From: VRUE01 sp963702035
GTDB taxonomy: Bacteria; Actinomycetota; Thermoleophilia; Solirubrobacterales; 70-9
Direction: 5' to 3'
Length of the DNA stretch: 64,000 bases
Assembly: GCA_963702035.1 (NCBI GenBank)
Contig: OY969700.1
Coordinates: forward strand, 744,001 to 808,000
Shown here: piece by piece, positions 18,538 through 26,282 of the stretch
Layout of the letters: every line of letters begins with the position of its first letter
Position numbering within the stretch: position 1 is the stretch's first letter
Made by a program: the position numbers and the translations under genes
The notes under the pieces: generated by a model
Databases searched by the model: none
What the model was told of the DNA's origin: nothing
What the model saw: the letters and a program-made list of their open reading frames with translations, nothing else

Positions 18538-19467
18538 ATGCGCCCCGCCGGCAAGGTCGCGATCTTCGGTCCCCACCCGATGCTCTCGACCACGATCGAG
18601 GCGTTGACGGCGGAGGGCGGCGACGACATCCACCTGCACGCCGCCGGCCAGGGCGTCTGGGTAGCGCGGATGGCAGCCGAGCTCGGCGCCGAGGCGACGC
18701 TCTGCGGTTTCATCGGCGGCGAGAGCGGCACCGTGCTGCGGCCCCTGCTCGAACAGCTCCCGATCGAGCTACGCCTGGTCGAGACCGCGGCCGCGACCGG
18801 CGCCTACATCCACGACCGCCGCGGCGGCGAGCGCGTGCCGGTCGCCCAGAGCGCCAGCCTGCCCCCCTCCCGCCACGAGATCGACGACCTCTTCTCGATC
18901 GCCTGCGCGGCGGCGCTCGACGCTGACGTGCTCGCCCTCTGCGGCCCCTACCCCGGCGAGGCTCTGCCGCTGGAGATCTACGGCGACCTGGTCGCCGACG
19001 TGCGCGGCAACGGCACTCCGGTGGTCGTCGACCTCTCGCCACCGCGGCTCGACAGCGCCCTCGAGGGCAAGCCGGACCTGGTCAAGATCAACGACTGGGA
19101 GCTCGCCACGTACATCGAGGGGCCGGTCGATACCCCGGCCCGGATGCGCGCCGCGATCGAGCGCCTGCTGGACGCGGGTGCCGGCGCGGCGATCGTCACC
19201 CGCGCCGAGCAGCCGGCGCTGGTGGTGCGCGGCGAGGAAGCCTGGGAGCTGATCCCACCGCGCTTCGAGCGCGGCGCCCGCGAGGGATGCGGCGACTCGA
19301 TGATGGGCGGCCTCGCCGCCTGCATGGCCGCCGGCCTCGAGTGGGAGGAGACGCTGCGGATCGGCGCCGCCGCCGGCGCCGCCAACTTCCTCCGCCACGG
19401 CCTCGGCAGCGGCGACCGCGCCGTCGTCGACGACCTCGCCAAGCGGGTCGAGCTGCGCCTGCTTTAA
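18538..19467 (+). CDS. PfkB family sugar kinase (1-phosphofructokinase-like)
   Basis: 309 aa ribokinase-fold enzyme that phosphorylates a sugar or sugar phosphate with ATP. The N-terminal half resembles 1-phosphofructokinase/tagatose kinases (GQGVWVARMAAELGAEATLCGFIG), the middle has VKINDWELATY, and the C-terminal catalytic motif is GCGDSMMGGLAA, where the usual GAGD is GCGD with the catalytic Asp kept. Substrate cannot be assigned. It ends 4 bp inside the convergent PHP-phosphatase gene. Confidence 0.87.
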   Translation: MRPAGKVAIFGPHPMLSTTIEALTAEGGDDIHLHAAGQGVWVARMAAELGAEATLCGFIGGESGTVLRPLLEQLPIELRLVETAAATGAYIHDRRGGERVPVAQSASLPPSRHEIDDLFSIACAAALDADVLALCGPYPGEALPLEIYGDLVADVRGNGTPVVVDLSPPRLDSALEGKPDLVKINDWELATYIEGPVDTPARMRAAIERLLDAGAGAAIVTRAEQPALVVRGEEAWELIPPRFERGAREGCGDSMMGGLAACMAAGLEWEETLRIGAAAGAANFLRHGLGSGDRAVVDDLAKRVELRLL

Positions 19468-20192
19468 AAGGGAGGCTCGAGCTCCTCGCCTTCGACGATC
19501 GCGCGCGGCGCCTCGTCTCGCATCCAGGCCAGATGCGAGGCCGGCGGCTCTACCTCGGCCAGCCGCTCGAAGGCCGCTGCCATCTTGGCCGGGCGGCCGC
19601 CGTGCGAGGAGTGGGCGTCGCTGCTGAGCACGTGGACCAGGCCGGCCTCGGCGAGGGCGAGCATCCCGGCCGCCGTCTGCTCGCGCAGGAAGAAGTCGGC
19701 GGTCGCCTGAACCAGGGCCCCGGCGGCGACCAGGCCGGCGATGCGCTCGTACATGTCCTCGGAGAGGTGACGCTCAGGATGGGCGATCAGCGCCCGGTGG
19801 CCGCGTTCCGCAAGGTGCTCGACCCGGCCCCGCAGGCTGTCGCCTAGCGGCCCCGGCGCAGGCTCCAGCAGCACCCAGCGACCTTCGCCCAGCGCCACCT
19901 TGCTCAGTTCCTCCTCGCTCAGGTCCTCGACCGCGGTCTCCGCCACCTCGCCTCCGGTCAGCACCGTGACCGGGATGCCCTCGCCGCGCAGGTGGCGGTT
20001 GAGCGACTCGACCCGACCCGCCAGCTCGTCGATGCGAACGTCGTGGTCGTGGCGGATGTGCGGCGTCGCGCAGATCGCCTCGATCCCGTCCCCCGCCGCC
20101 TGGCGGGCCAGCCCGGCGCTGTCGCGGATGTCGAGCGCCCCGTCGTCGACGCCGGGAAGGATGTGGCAGTGAAGGTCGATCAAGGCACGCAA
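19464..20192 (-). CDS. CpsB/CapC-like PHP-domain tyrosine phosphatase
   Basis: 242 aa metal-dependent phosphatase of the type that dephosphorylates tyrosine kinases controlling capsule synthesis. The PHP metal-ligand motifs are complete: DLHCHILPGVDDG at the N-terminus, CATPHIRHDHD, the Glu in GGEVAE, AHPERH, and SSDAHSS near the C-terminus. No capsule genes are visible nearby, so its substrate is open. Confidence 0.87.
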   Translation of the reverse strand: MRALIDLHCHILPGVDDGALDIRDSAGLARQAAGDGIEAICATPHIRHDHDVRIDELAGRVESLNRHLRGEGIPVTVLTGGEVAETAVEDLSEEELSKVALGEGRWVLLEPAPGPLGDSLRGRVEHLAERGHRALIAHPERHLSEDMYERIAGLVAAGALVQATADFFLREQTAAGMLALAEAGLVHVLSSDAHSSHGGRPAKMAAAFERLAEVEPPASHLAWMRDEAPRAIVEGEELEPPF

Positions 20193-20298
20193 AACCTCGT
20201 TCAGTGGTAGCCGTCTGAAGGCACGCGGCTACGATGACAGGCATGATCCAGCACCTGCCGTTCGCTGGGCTTGCGACGGCTGGATTGGCTTCAACTCA

Positions 20299-20766
20299 AT
20301 GAACAAGAAGACGACCCGCAGAGGGAACTACGAGTCTGGCTCCGATTACGTACTCGAGTACGGAGAGCTCCGCTTTGCCTTCAACGAGGGCGACTTCGGC
20401 CAGCGCGTCGAGCAGGCCGCGGTCAAACTCGGCTTCGTTCAGCAGGGGCTGAGCCGCGAGGAGCTCGAGGATCTGCTCGACCTCGCCGTCAATGGCGAGA
20501 TCTCCGAGCCCAGCTCAGAGCTCGGCGAGCACATCAACGTCAACTGGGAGGACCTGGTCGGCCCCTCCAACCGCAGCCTCGTCCACTGGCTGCGCCGGCT
20601 CGTCTTCCGCGGCGCCTGGCTCGACCAGCGGGTCAAGGAGGGCGAGCTCGACGTCGTCTTCGACGACTCCACCCAGACCTTCGGCTACGTCCAGCCCGAT
20701 CGCAGCAACGAGCTGATCGAGCTCTCCAAAGAGCCGTCCTGGCGCCGCATCGCCTACCGGCGCTGA
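20299..20766 (+). CDS. Hypothetical protein (155 aa)
   Basis: Soluble, acidic, with no signal peptide or membrane segment. It contains helical stretches LSREELEDLLDLAVNGEI and NRSLVHWLRRLVFRGAWLDQRV and a Trp/Arg-rich end (EPSWRRIAYRR). Codon use agrees with the chromosome. No convincing Shine-Dalgarno precedes the ATG. Its stop is 4 bp before the structured repeat element at 20770. I do not recognise the family. Confidence 0.7.
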   Translation: MNKKTTRRGNYESGSDYVLEYGELRFAFNEGDFGQRVEQAAVKLGFVQQGLSREELEDLLDLAVNGEISEPSSELGEHINVNWEDLVGPSNRSLVHWLRRLVFRGAWLDQRVKEGELDVVFDDSTQTFGYVQPDRSNELIELSKEPSWRRIAYRR

Positions 20767-20769
20767 GGT

Positions 20770-20856
20770 CGTCTGACCAAGCAGATCAAGGACGCAGGCC
20801 GTGTGGCGTGCTCCGCACGCGAACGGCCGAGGACGCCGAGATGCGCCGGTCAGACG
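20770..20856 (+). ncRNA. Covarying stem-loop element, copy A
   Basis: Outer stem CGTCTGACC/GGTCAGACG, then the 19-nt strand AAGCAGATCAAGGACGCAG, then stem GCCG/CGGC with an inner hairpin GCGTGC-TCC-GCACGC, then the 19-nt strand CGAGGACGCCGAGATGCGC. Copy B at 30871-30962 keeps both 19-nt strands (one difference) while all three stems differ in sequence but still pair. That is the pattern of a conserved structured RNA, though a DNA-level repeat cannot be excluded. Copy A lies between two convergent genes; strand is assumed. Confidence 0.5.
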
Positions 20857-20859
20857 GCC

Positions 20860-21105
20860 TCAGTCAGTTCTCTCTATTACCGCGCCGTGCGGCTCGACGA
20901 TTTGCTCCGTCCCGTCGGCGTAGATAACGACGATCGGCTTCTCTCCGGCAAGCCGAACGTCCATGATTTCCTCGAAAGTCGGCAGGTCCGCGGGGATGAA
21001 GACCGCGCCGTTCGGCACGTCGATCTCCTCTGCCAGCATCAGCTCGGTAACGCGATCGAATGCCAATTCGGTCGCCTCGCTGTTCTTCCTCGTCATCGCT
21101 CCCAT
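20860..21105 (-). CDS. Small hypothetical protein (81 aa)
   Basis: An acidic 81-residue product with TRKNSEATELAFDRVTELML helix and a predicted beta C-terminal half (EKPIVVIYADGTEQIVEPHG). It is read towards the structured repeat and follows, after 33 bp, the truncated methyltransferase on the same strand. GC is lower than in the chromosomal core. I do not recognise the family; it may be a leftover of a restriction-modification or other accessory cassette. Confidence 0.5.
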   Translation of the reverse strand: MGAMTRKNSEATELAFDRVTELMLAEEIDVPNGAVFIPADLPTFEEIMDVRLAGEKPIVVIYADGTEQIVEPHGAVIERTD

Positions 21106-21138
21106 CGCTCCACCATTCTTCGCCAGTTTGCCTTTATC

Positions 21139-21681
21139 TCACCGATCATGGCCGGCAGATCCAGTGAGCACACGATGCATGTGCTCGATACGAGGCTTCA
21201 TCCAGCCCAGGTAATGCTCGATACCGCCCTCCCAGCGGTCCATAAAGCTGCGGATCTCTGCCTCGTCGCCCCAGATGACCTCGTAGTTGCGGTTTGAGAA
21301 AAACGGCGGGTCAAGGTAGATCAGGTCGATGCTTTCGCCGGGCATCTGCTGGAGAAGGTCCAGGTTGTCACCCCGGTAGAGCACCTTCGGCTGCTGGAAG
21401 TGCCTTGGATTCACGCTGCCGGGTTCGCCCACGCTCGCACCTCCCTTTTCTTGAGAGAACTTTCGCGGTACCGAGACAAGAGGCACCACCGACGGCCAGT
21501 CAAGGGACGCCGAGGAGTCGGGCCACACAACCGAATCCCGTTCCTGAGCCCGAAGCCAACGTCTCGTAGCCAGTCCGATTTGCTCCGAGAGATCGGCAAG
21601 CCGGTCATTCGGATCGTCCTCGATCTCGGTATCGAGGTCGAGGAACCGCTCGACCCTCACGGGAAGCGCCTCGATCAGCAT
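21139..21681 (-). pseudogene. DNA methyltransferase fragment (N-4/N-6 adenine/cytosine type)
   Basis: The 180-residue frame ends in the first part of a DNA methyltransferase: KVLYRGDNLDLLQQMPGES, then the catalytic IYLDPPFFSNRNY (DPPF/Y motif) and MKPRIEHMHRVL. At that point, where KPTGS-like sequence and the SAM-binding half should follow, the frame turns into TGSAGHDR and stops. No continuation is seen downstream in any frame, so at least half the protein is missing. The first 90 residues are not recognised. Confidence 0.7.
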
Positions 21682-21726
21682 CTTCTCGGCGATCGGTTGG
21701 TGTGGTATCCACGCGACACGTACTGA

Positions 21727-21744
21727 GCGGTTCCGCGGAACCGC
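21727..21744. repeat. Perfect 18-bp palindrome GCGGTTCCGCGGAACCGC
   Basis: Lies in the 150-bp gap between the methyltransferase fragment and the DUF222 gene. Read on the minus strand it shares the 21-bp sequence CAAGGCGGTTCC-GCGGAACCG with the palindrome inside the DUF222 gene at 22469-22484. Confidence 0.55.
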
Positions 21745-21827
21745 CTTGAGACGACCAAAAGCACACGGTTTCAGGCCTGCGGTCGGTTGTCGGATGCAAT
21801 CTTCTGTCCGACCCCTTCCGTACTATC

Positions 21828-21839
21828 GAACATATGTTC
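21828..21839. promoter_or_regulatory. LexA (SOS) box overlapping the DUF222/HNH start
   Basis: CGAAC-ATAT-GTTCG is a perfect LexA palindrome. The ATG of the downstream gene lies inside it. Bound LexA would cover the start region. DUF222/13E12 genes are known members of mycobacterial LexA regulons, which supports the call. Confidence 0.82.
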
Positions 21840-23180
21840 GTGGAGGCAGGCGCAAAGGCTAAGGCGGTCCCCATTGGAGCGGAGACGGAGCTCGAGGCCG
21901 CCCCCACGGAATGGATCGAGCGGGAGATCGGGGAGTTGGCCGCGCACATCGCAGCAGCCACCTGCCGCTGGCTGGAGCTGATCGCCGAACTCGACCGGCG
22001 GGGCGGCCATGAGGCCTGGGGCTTTCATTCCTGCGGCGCATGGGTTGCCTGGCGCTGCTCGATCGACCCGCGCTCGGCGCGTGAGCACGTGCGGGTGGCG
22101 CGGGCCTTGGGGAATCTCCCTCTCGTCCGCGAGAGGTTCGGCCACGGAGAGTTGAGCTACTCCAAGGTGCGGGCGCTGACGCGCATCGCAACGCCGGAGA
22201 TCGAGGTGGAGCTGGTCGAGATGGCACGCTTTGCCACGGCGGCGCAGTTGGAGCGGTTGGTGCGCGGCTACCGGAGGGCGGTTTCGCTTGAAAGCGCCGA
22301 GGCCGCCCATCGCGATCGCTTCCTCTCCTGCGAATGGGAGGAGGACGGCAGCCTGCGCATCCGCGGGCGCCTCGCGCCCGAGGATGGGGCTTTATTCCTC
22401 AAGGCAATCGGGGCGGGACGAGATGCGATTCGCGAGCGCGAAGAGGCCAACTCGGCCGGCTCCCAAGGCGGTTCCGCGGAACCGAAGCCCTCCCAGCGTG
22501 TCAACGATGCCGACGCGCTGATGGAGGTCGCCGAGGGCGCCCTGGCGGGGGGCTTCCGCCCCCGCTCTGCCGGCGAGCGCCACCAGGTGATCGTCCATGC
22601 CGACGCGGAGGCGTTGTCAGGCGCCGAGCAGGCCCCCGGCTGTCGCATCGACGACGGCCCGGCGATCTGCGCCGAGACGGCGAGACGGTTGGCCTGCGAT
22701 GCCTCTCTCCTCACCATCCTCCATGGCGAGGGCAGCGTGCTCGACGTGGGGCGAAAGACCCGGGCGATCCCGGCCTCGATCCGCAGAGCCATCGACGCCC
22801 GCGACGAAGGCCATTGCCAATTCCCCGGATGTGAGAACCGTCGCTGGGTCGATGCCCACCACATCGTTCACTGGGCACGGGGTGGGCAGACCAAGCTCGA
22901 CAATCTGGTCTTGCTCTGTTCGCGCCACCACCGACTCGTGCACGAGGGCGGGTTCGGAGTGGCTCGAGCCGCCGAAGGCTCGCTCGCCTTCCGCCGGCTC
23001 GACGGCAGGCCCGTTCCCGCCGTTCCCTCCCCCACTCGCGGCAGCGATGCGGAGCTACGAGCCCACAACCGGCGAGCGAAGCCGCGGATCGATCCTAACT
23101 CCGCGATGCCGCTCGGCCGAGGAGAGCCCTTCGATCGCGAGCTGGCGGTGTCGGGGTTGCTGGCGAGGGCTGGGCCTTGA
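21834..23180 (+). CDS. DUF222/HNH endonuclease domain protein (13E12 repeat-like)
   Basis: 448 aa. The N-terminal two thirds is DUF222 (IEREIGELAAHIAAATCRWL, WVAWRCSIDPRSAREHVRVA, GELSYSKVRALTRIA). The C-terminal domain is an HNH nuclease with RDEGHCQFPGCENRRWVDAH, HIVHWARGGQTKLDNLVLLC and RHHRLVHEGGF; the Cys, His and Asn residues are present. Function is unknown but DUF222 genes are often SOS-induced, and a LexA box covers the start here. The true start could be slightly downstream. Residues about 211-218 (SQGGSAEP) are encoded by an inserted palindrome. Confidence 0.92.
   Translation: MFVEAGAKAKAVPIGAETELEAAPTEWIEREIGELAAHIAAATCRWLELIAELDRRGGHEAWGFHSCGAWVAWRCSIDPRSAREHVRVARALGNLPLVRERFGHGELSYSKVRALTRIATPEIEVELVEMARFATAAQLERLVRGYRRAVSLESAEAAHRDRFLSCEWEEDGSLRIRGRLAPEDGALFLKAIGAGRDAIREREEANSAGSQGGSAEPKPSQRVNDADALMEVAEGALAGGFRPRSAGERHQVIVHADAEALSGAEQAPGCRIDDGPAICAETARRLACDASLLTILHGEGSVLDVGRKTRAIPASIRRAIDARDEGHCQFPGCENRRWVDAHHIVHWARGGQTKLDNLVLLCSRHHRLVHEGGFGVARAAEGSLAFRRLDGRPVPAVPSPTRGSDAELRAHNRRAKPRIDPNSAMPLGRGEPFDRELAVSGLLARAGP
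22469..22484. repeat. 16-bp palindrome inside the DUF222 gene
   Basis: CGGTTCCGCGGAACCG, second copy of the palindrome at 21727-21744, here in frame and encoding part of SQGGSAEP in the linker between DUF222 and the HNH region. Confidence 0.55.
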
Positions 23181-23193
23181 AGCCTGAGTTGCC

Positions 23194-24027
23194 CTAACTC
23201 CCAGAACGCTCGACCGCGGCGACCACGGTCAGCGAGCCCGCTCCCGCGCCTAGACCGGCGTCGAAGAGCTCGCGGGCCTCGTCGCCGCCGCCGAAGGTCT
23301 CGGCGAAGCGACTCAGGGAGTCGATCAGGACGATCACGTCCTCGCCGGCGCCGGCCCGGGAGCGAGCCTGGGCGAGGGCGTCTTCGGCGTGTTTCGCTTT
23401 GCCGGCGGAGACGATCTCGGCCTTGGGCGCCTCGCGCTTCCAGTCGGCGAGCTCCTCCGGTGTCGGGTCGACGAGCAGGGCGATCGGGTCTGGGCCGCCG
23501 GAGGCACCGGACAGCTCGGCCGCAACCTCGCGCAGCAACGCCGTGCAGGCGGCGCGGCTCTCGGCGTAGACGATCGCCTGACGGCCGGAGGCGGAGGGCA
23601 GAAGCAAATCGTGAAGGCGGACGCCCTTGGGACGGCGGCCCCAGCGCCGGCGGCGGCGTTTGCGTTTGGGGCGCTCGCCGGCGGGTGCGGCGTCGGCCGG
23701 CGGCGCTGCGACAGGCTCGCGCGGCGGAGCCGGTTGCTGTCGCTCGCTTTTCTGACCCTCGCGCGGCTTGCGCTCCTGGCGCTCCCCGCGCGGCTCGCGG
23801 TCGCCGCGCCCCTCGCGAGGTTTGCGGCTGCGATTGCGCTGCCTGCGCTGACCGGAGTCCCCCCCGGAGCGCTCGCGTTTCTGTTTCGGCGCTCCACCGC
23901 CGCCACCGCCGGCGAGCTTGTCGATCAGCTCGGCGCGGGGCAGCATCCGGTAGCGCTCGACGCCGGCGTCGGCGGCGAGCTCGTGCAGCTCGGCAATGTG
24001 CTTGGACTCGAGTTCGGCTTTCGTCAT
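23194..24027 (-). CDS. Rho-like protein with degenerate ATPase domain
   Basis: 277 aa. Residues 1-40 form a Rho N-terminal (SAP-like) helical domain (LESKHIAELHELAADAGVER). A 95-residue Arg/Gly/Asp/Pro-rich linker follows, as in actinobacterial Rho. The rest resembles the Rho RecA-like core: LHDLLLPSASGRQAIVYAES in place of the P-loop strand, VIVLIDSLSRFAETF matching Walker B (LLDSITRLARAYN in Rho), and SLTVVAAVERSGS matching the segment after it. There is no GxxxxGK[ST] Walker A and the protein ends before the Q/R loops and arginine finger. It may bind nucleic acid but should not be an active Rho helicase. Confidence 0.8.
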   Translation of the reverse strand: MTKAELESKHIAELHELAADAGVERYRMLPRAELIDKLAGGGGGGAPKQKRERSGGDSGQRRQRNRSRKPREGRGDREPRGERQERKPREGQKSERQQPAPPREPVAAPPADAAPAGERPKRKRRRRRWGRRPKGVRLHDLLLPSASGRQAIVYAESRAACTALLREVAAELSGASGGPDPIALLVDPTPEELADWKREAPKAEIVSAGKAKHAEDALAQARSRAGAGEDVIVLIDSLSRFAETFGGGDEARELFDAGLGAGAGSLTVVAAVERSGS

Positions 24028-24043
24028 CGTCGTTGCAGGCTAT

Positions 24044-25739
24044 TCAACCGGGCCGTCGCGATGCACTTCCGGCCGCGGCGACGTCGGTTCCGGCCTCGGC
24101 GAGCGCCGCCGGCCAGGCCTCGGCCTCGCGCTTGACCTGCCGTCGCGACCAGCCGAGCTCCTCGCCGAGCACGGCGGCAACCGAACGGGCGACGTCGGTG
24201 CCGCGCAGCCGCGGCGCCGCCAGGAGCCCGAGCCGGGTGCGCCGCAGGAGCACGTCGGCGACGCAGCGCGCCTGCTCGAGCCGCGCCGCGATCGCCACCT
24301 CGGCGAGCAGGTCGGGGCGGCCGGGGACGATCGGCGCGGCCAGCTTCGGGTCCTCGCGGGCGAGACGCAGCACGGCCCGCGCCGCGTGTCCGTAACGGAA
24401 CTTGAGCTGGGCGACGCTCTCCTCCCCCACCCCCTCCGGCGCCTCCAGGTCCTCCGGCCGCGCCTCCATGCCGAGCGGGATCTCCGCCGTGTGGCAGGGC
24501 GCCTCGCGGCCCTCGCGCTCGACCAGCCGGTCGACCGTCTGCTTCGCCATCCGCCGCCAGGTGGTGAGCTTGCCTCCGGTGATCGTCAGCATCCCCGACG
24601 AGGTCTCATACAGCTCGGCTTTGCGCGAGATGTTCGACCGACTTCTTCGGGTCGCCGGTCGAGAGCAGCGGCCGCACGCCGGCGTAGGCGCCGACGAGGT
24701 CGGCCTCGCTCAGCGCGGTACCGAAGAAGGCATTGACCGCGTCAAGCAGGTACTCGACGTCGGCCTCGCCCGGCCGGGGGTGGTCGATGTCGCCCGCGTA
24801 GTCGTTGTCGGTGGTGCCGATCAGCGTCCTGCCGTACCAGGGCAGGGCGAAGATGTGGCGGTCCTCGCCGGCGGGGACGATGCAGGCGGCGCTGCCCGTG
24901 GAGAGGTCGGCGCGGTCGACCAGGACGTGGGTGCCGCGGCTGGGCGAGATCCGCGGCACGTCCTCCTCGTCGGCCACCTCGGCGCCGATCCGGTCGGCCC
25001 AGACGCCGGTCGCGTTGACGACGCTGCCGGCCTCGACCTCGAAGCGCTCGCCCGACTCCGCCTCGACCGCGGCGACGCCGACCGCGCGGGCGTCCCGGGT
25101 CAGCACCTCGGTCACCTCGGCGCCGTTCAGCATCACCGCCCCGAAGCGCTCGGCCTCGCCGAGGATCGTCAGCACCAGCCGCACGTCGTCGGTCTGGCAG
25201 TCGTAGAAGAGGTAGGCGTCGTTGGGATCGCGCGACTCCAGCGAGGGGACCATCTCGAGGAGCTCGTCGCGGCCGATCGTGCGGTGCCGGTCCGGCGACC
25301 AGTAGAAGTCCTCGTCCTCGTCCTTGGAGGAGCGCATCTCGCGACGGCTACGGCCGACCCGCGTGGTCGCCATCACGTCGTACATGTTGAGCCCCATGCC
25401 GAGTTTTCGGTCGCGCCGCTCCTCGGCGAAGGAGGGGACGAGGAACGGCGTCGGGTAGACGAGGTGCGGCGCCAGCTGCACCATCAGCTGGCGCTCCAGC
25501 AGTGCCTCGCGGACCAGGCCGAGGTCGAAGTTCTGCAGGTAGCGGAGGCCGCCGTGGACCATCTTCGAGGAGCGGCTGGAGGTGCCGACGGCGTAGTCGC
25601 CGCGCTCCAGCAGCGCCACCGAGTAACCGCGCGAGGCGGCGTCGAGGGCGACGCCGGCGCCGGTGATGCCGCCGCCGATCACGACCACCTCGAAGCGCTT
25701 GCCGGCGATCTCCCGCAGGGCCGCGGCGCGGGTCAGCAT
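24044..25739 (-). pseudogene. glpD: Aerobic glycerol-3-phosphate dehydrogenase (frameshifted)
   Basis: GlpD oxidises glycerol-3-phosphate to dihydroxyacetone phosphate with FAD at the membrane. From 25739 the frame starts with FAD motif FEVVVIGGGITGAGVALDA, then TSSRSSKMVHGGLRYLQ and GVRPLLSTGDPKKSVE, and is broken at 24633-24634 by one extra base. The other frame continues with MLTITGGKLTTWRRMAKQTVD and the C-terminal helical domain, ending at 24044. Deleting the base restores VDISRKAELYE. Sequencing error or recent mutation; otherwise full length (about 565 aa). Confidence 0.9.
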
Positions 25740-25749
25740 CCGGTGGCCA

Positions 25750-26259
25750 TCAGTCGAGGTAGGTGGTGGTCTGCGCCACCGGCGGGCGCTCCGGCGGCTC
25801 TTTCTCCTGCCGCCGGCGGCCGAGGTGGAGGAGGGCGACGAAGCGCTCGCCGTCGGGCAGGCCGACCGCGGCGCGGCCCGCGGCCGAGCGCAGCAGGCCC
25901 GGCGTGCGCCAGTAGCCGGCGAGGCCGCGGGCGTGGGCGGCGAGCAGGACGATGTAGGAGGCGACGGCGGCCGTGTGCAGGTCCTCCTCGTCTTGCACCG
26001 GGTCGCCTGAGAGCAGGCAGGAGACGACGATGAGCGTCGGGGCGCGGTCGAGCTTGGCGGCGCCCTCGGGCCCGGCGGCCTCCTTCAGCCGCACCAACGC
26101 CCCCGGCCCGACGACGCGAAAGCGCCAGGGCGCGGTCAGGTTGTGGTTCGGCGCCCAGCGCGCCAGCTCGAGCAGCTCCTCGATCTGCTCTCGCGAGAGC
26201 GCCTCCGGCCCGAAGGCCTTGTGGGTGCGGCGAGTGCGAATCGCGGTCTCGACATCCAT
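25750..26259 (-). CDS. Nitroreductase family protein
   Basis: 169 aa FMN-dependent fold. N-terminal TAIRTRRTHKAFGPEALSREQ has the Arg cluster that binds the FMN phosphate; ELLELARWAPNHNLTAPWRF and HTAAVASYIVLLAAHARGL are typical of the family; the C-terminus has GLPDGERFVALLHLG. The substrate is not predictable. It lies 11 bp upstream of glpD on the same strand and downstream of the B12 operon, without an obvious link to either. Confidence 0.85.
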   Translation of the reverse strand: MDVETAIRTRRTHKAFGPEALSREQIEELLELARWAPNHNLTAPWRFRVVGPGALVRLKEAAGPEGAAKLDRAPTLIVVSCLLSGDPVQDEEDLHTAAVASYIVLLAAHARGLAGYWRTPGLLRSAAGRAAVGLPDGERFVALLHLGRRRQEKEPPERPPVAQTTTYLD

Positions 26260-26282
26260 GTGGCGAGCGTATAGCCCGCCGG

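Noticed and set aside
23194..24027. Housekeeping transcription terminator Rho
   Set aside because: Too short, no Walker A P-loop, no Q/R loops or arginine finger.
24402..26033. 543-codon plus-strand frame opposite glpD and the nitroreductase gene
   Set aside because: Shadow of two conserved genes on the other strand.
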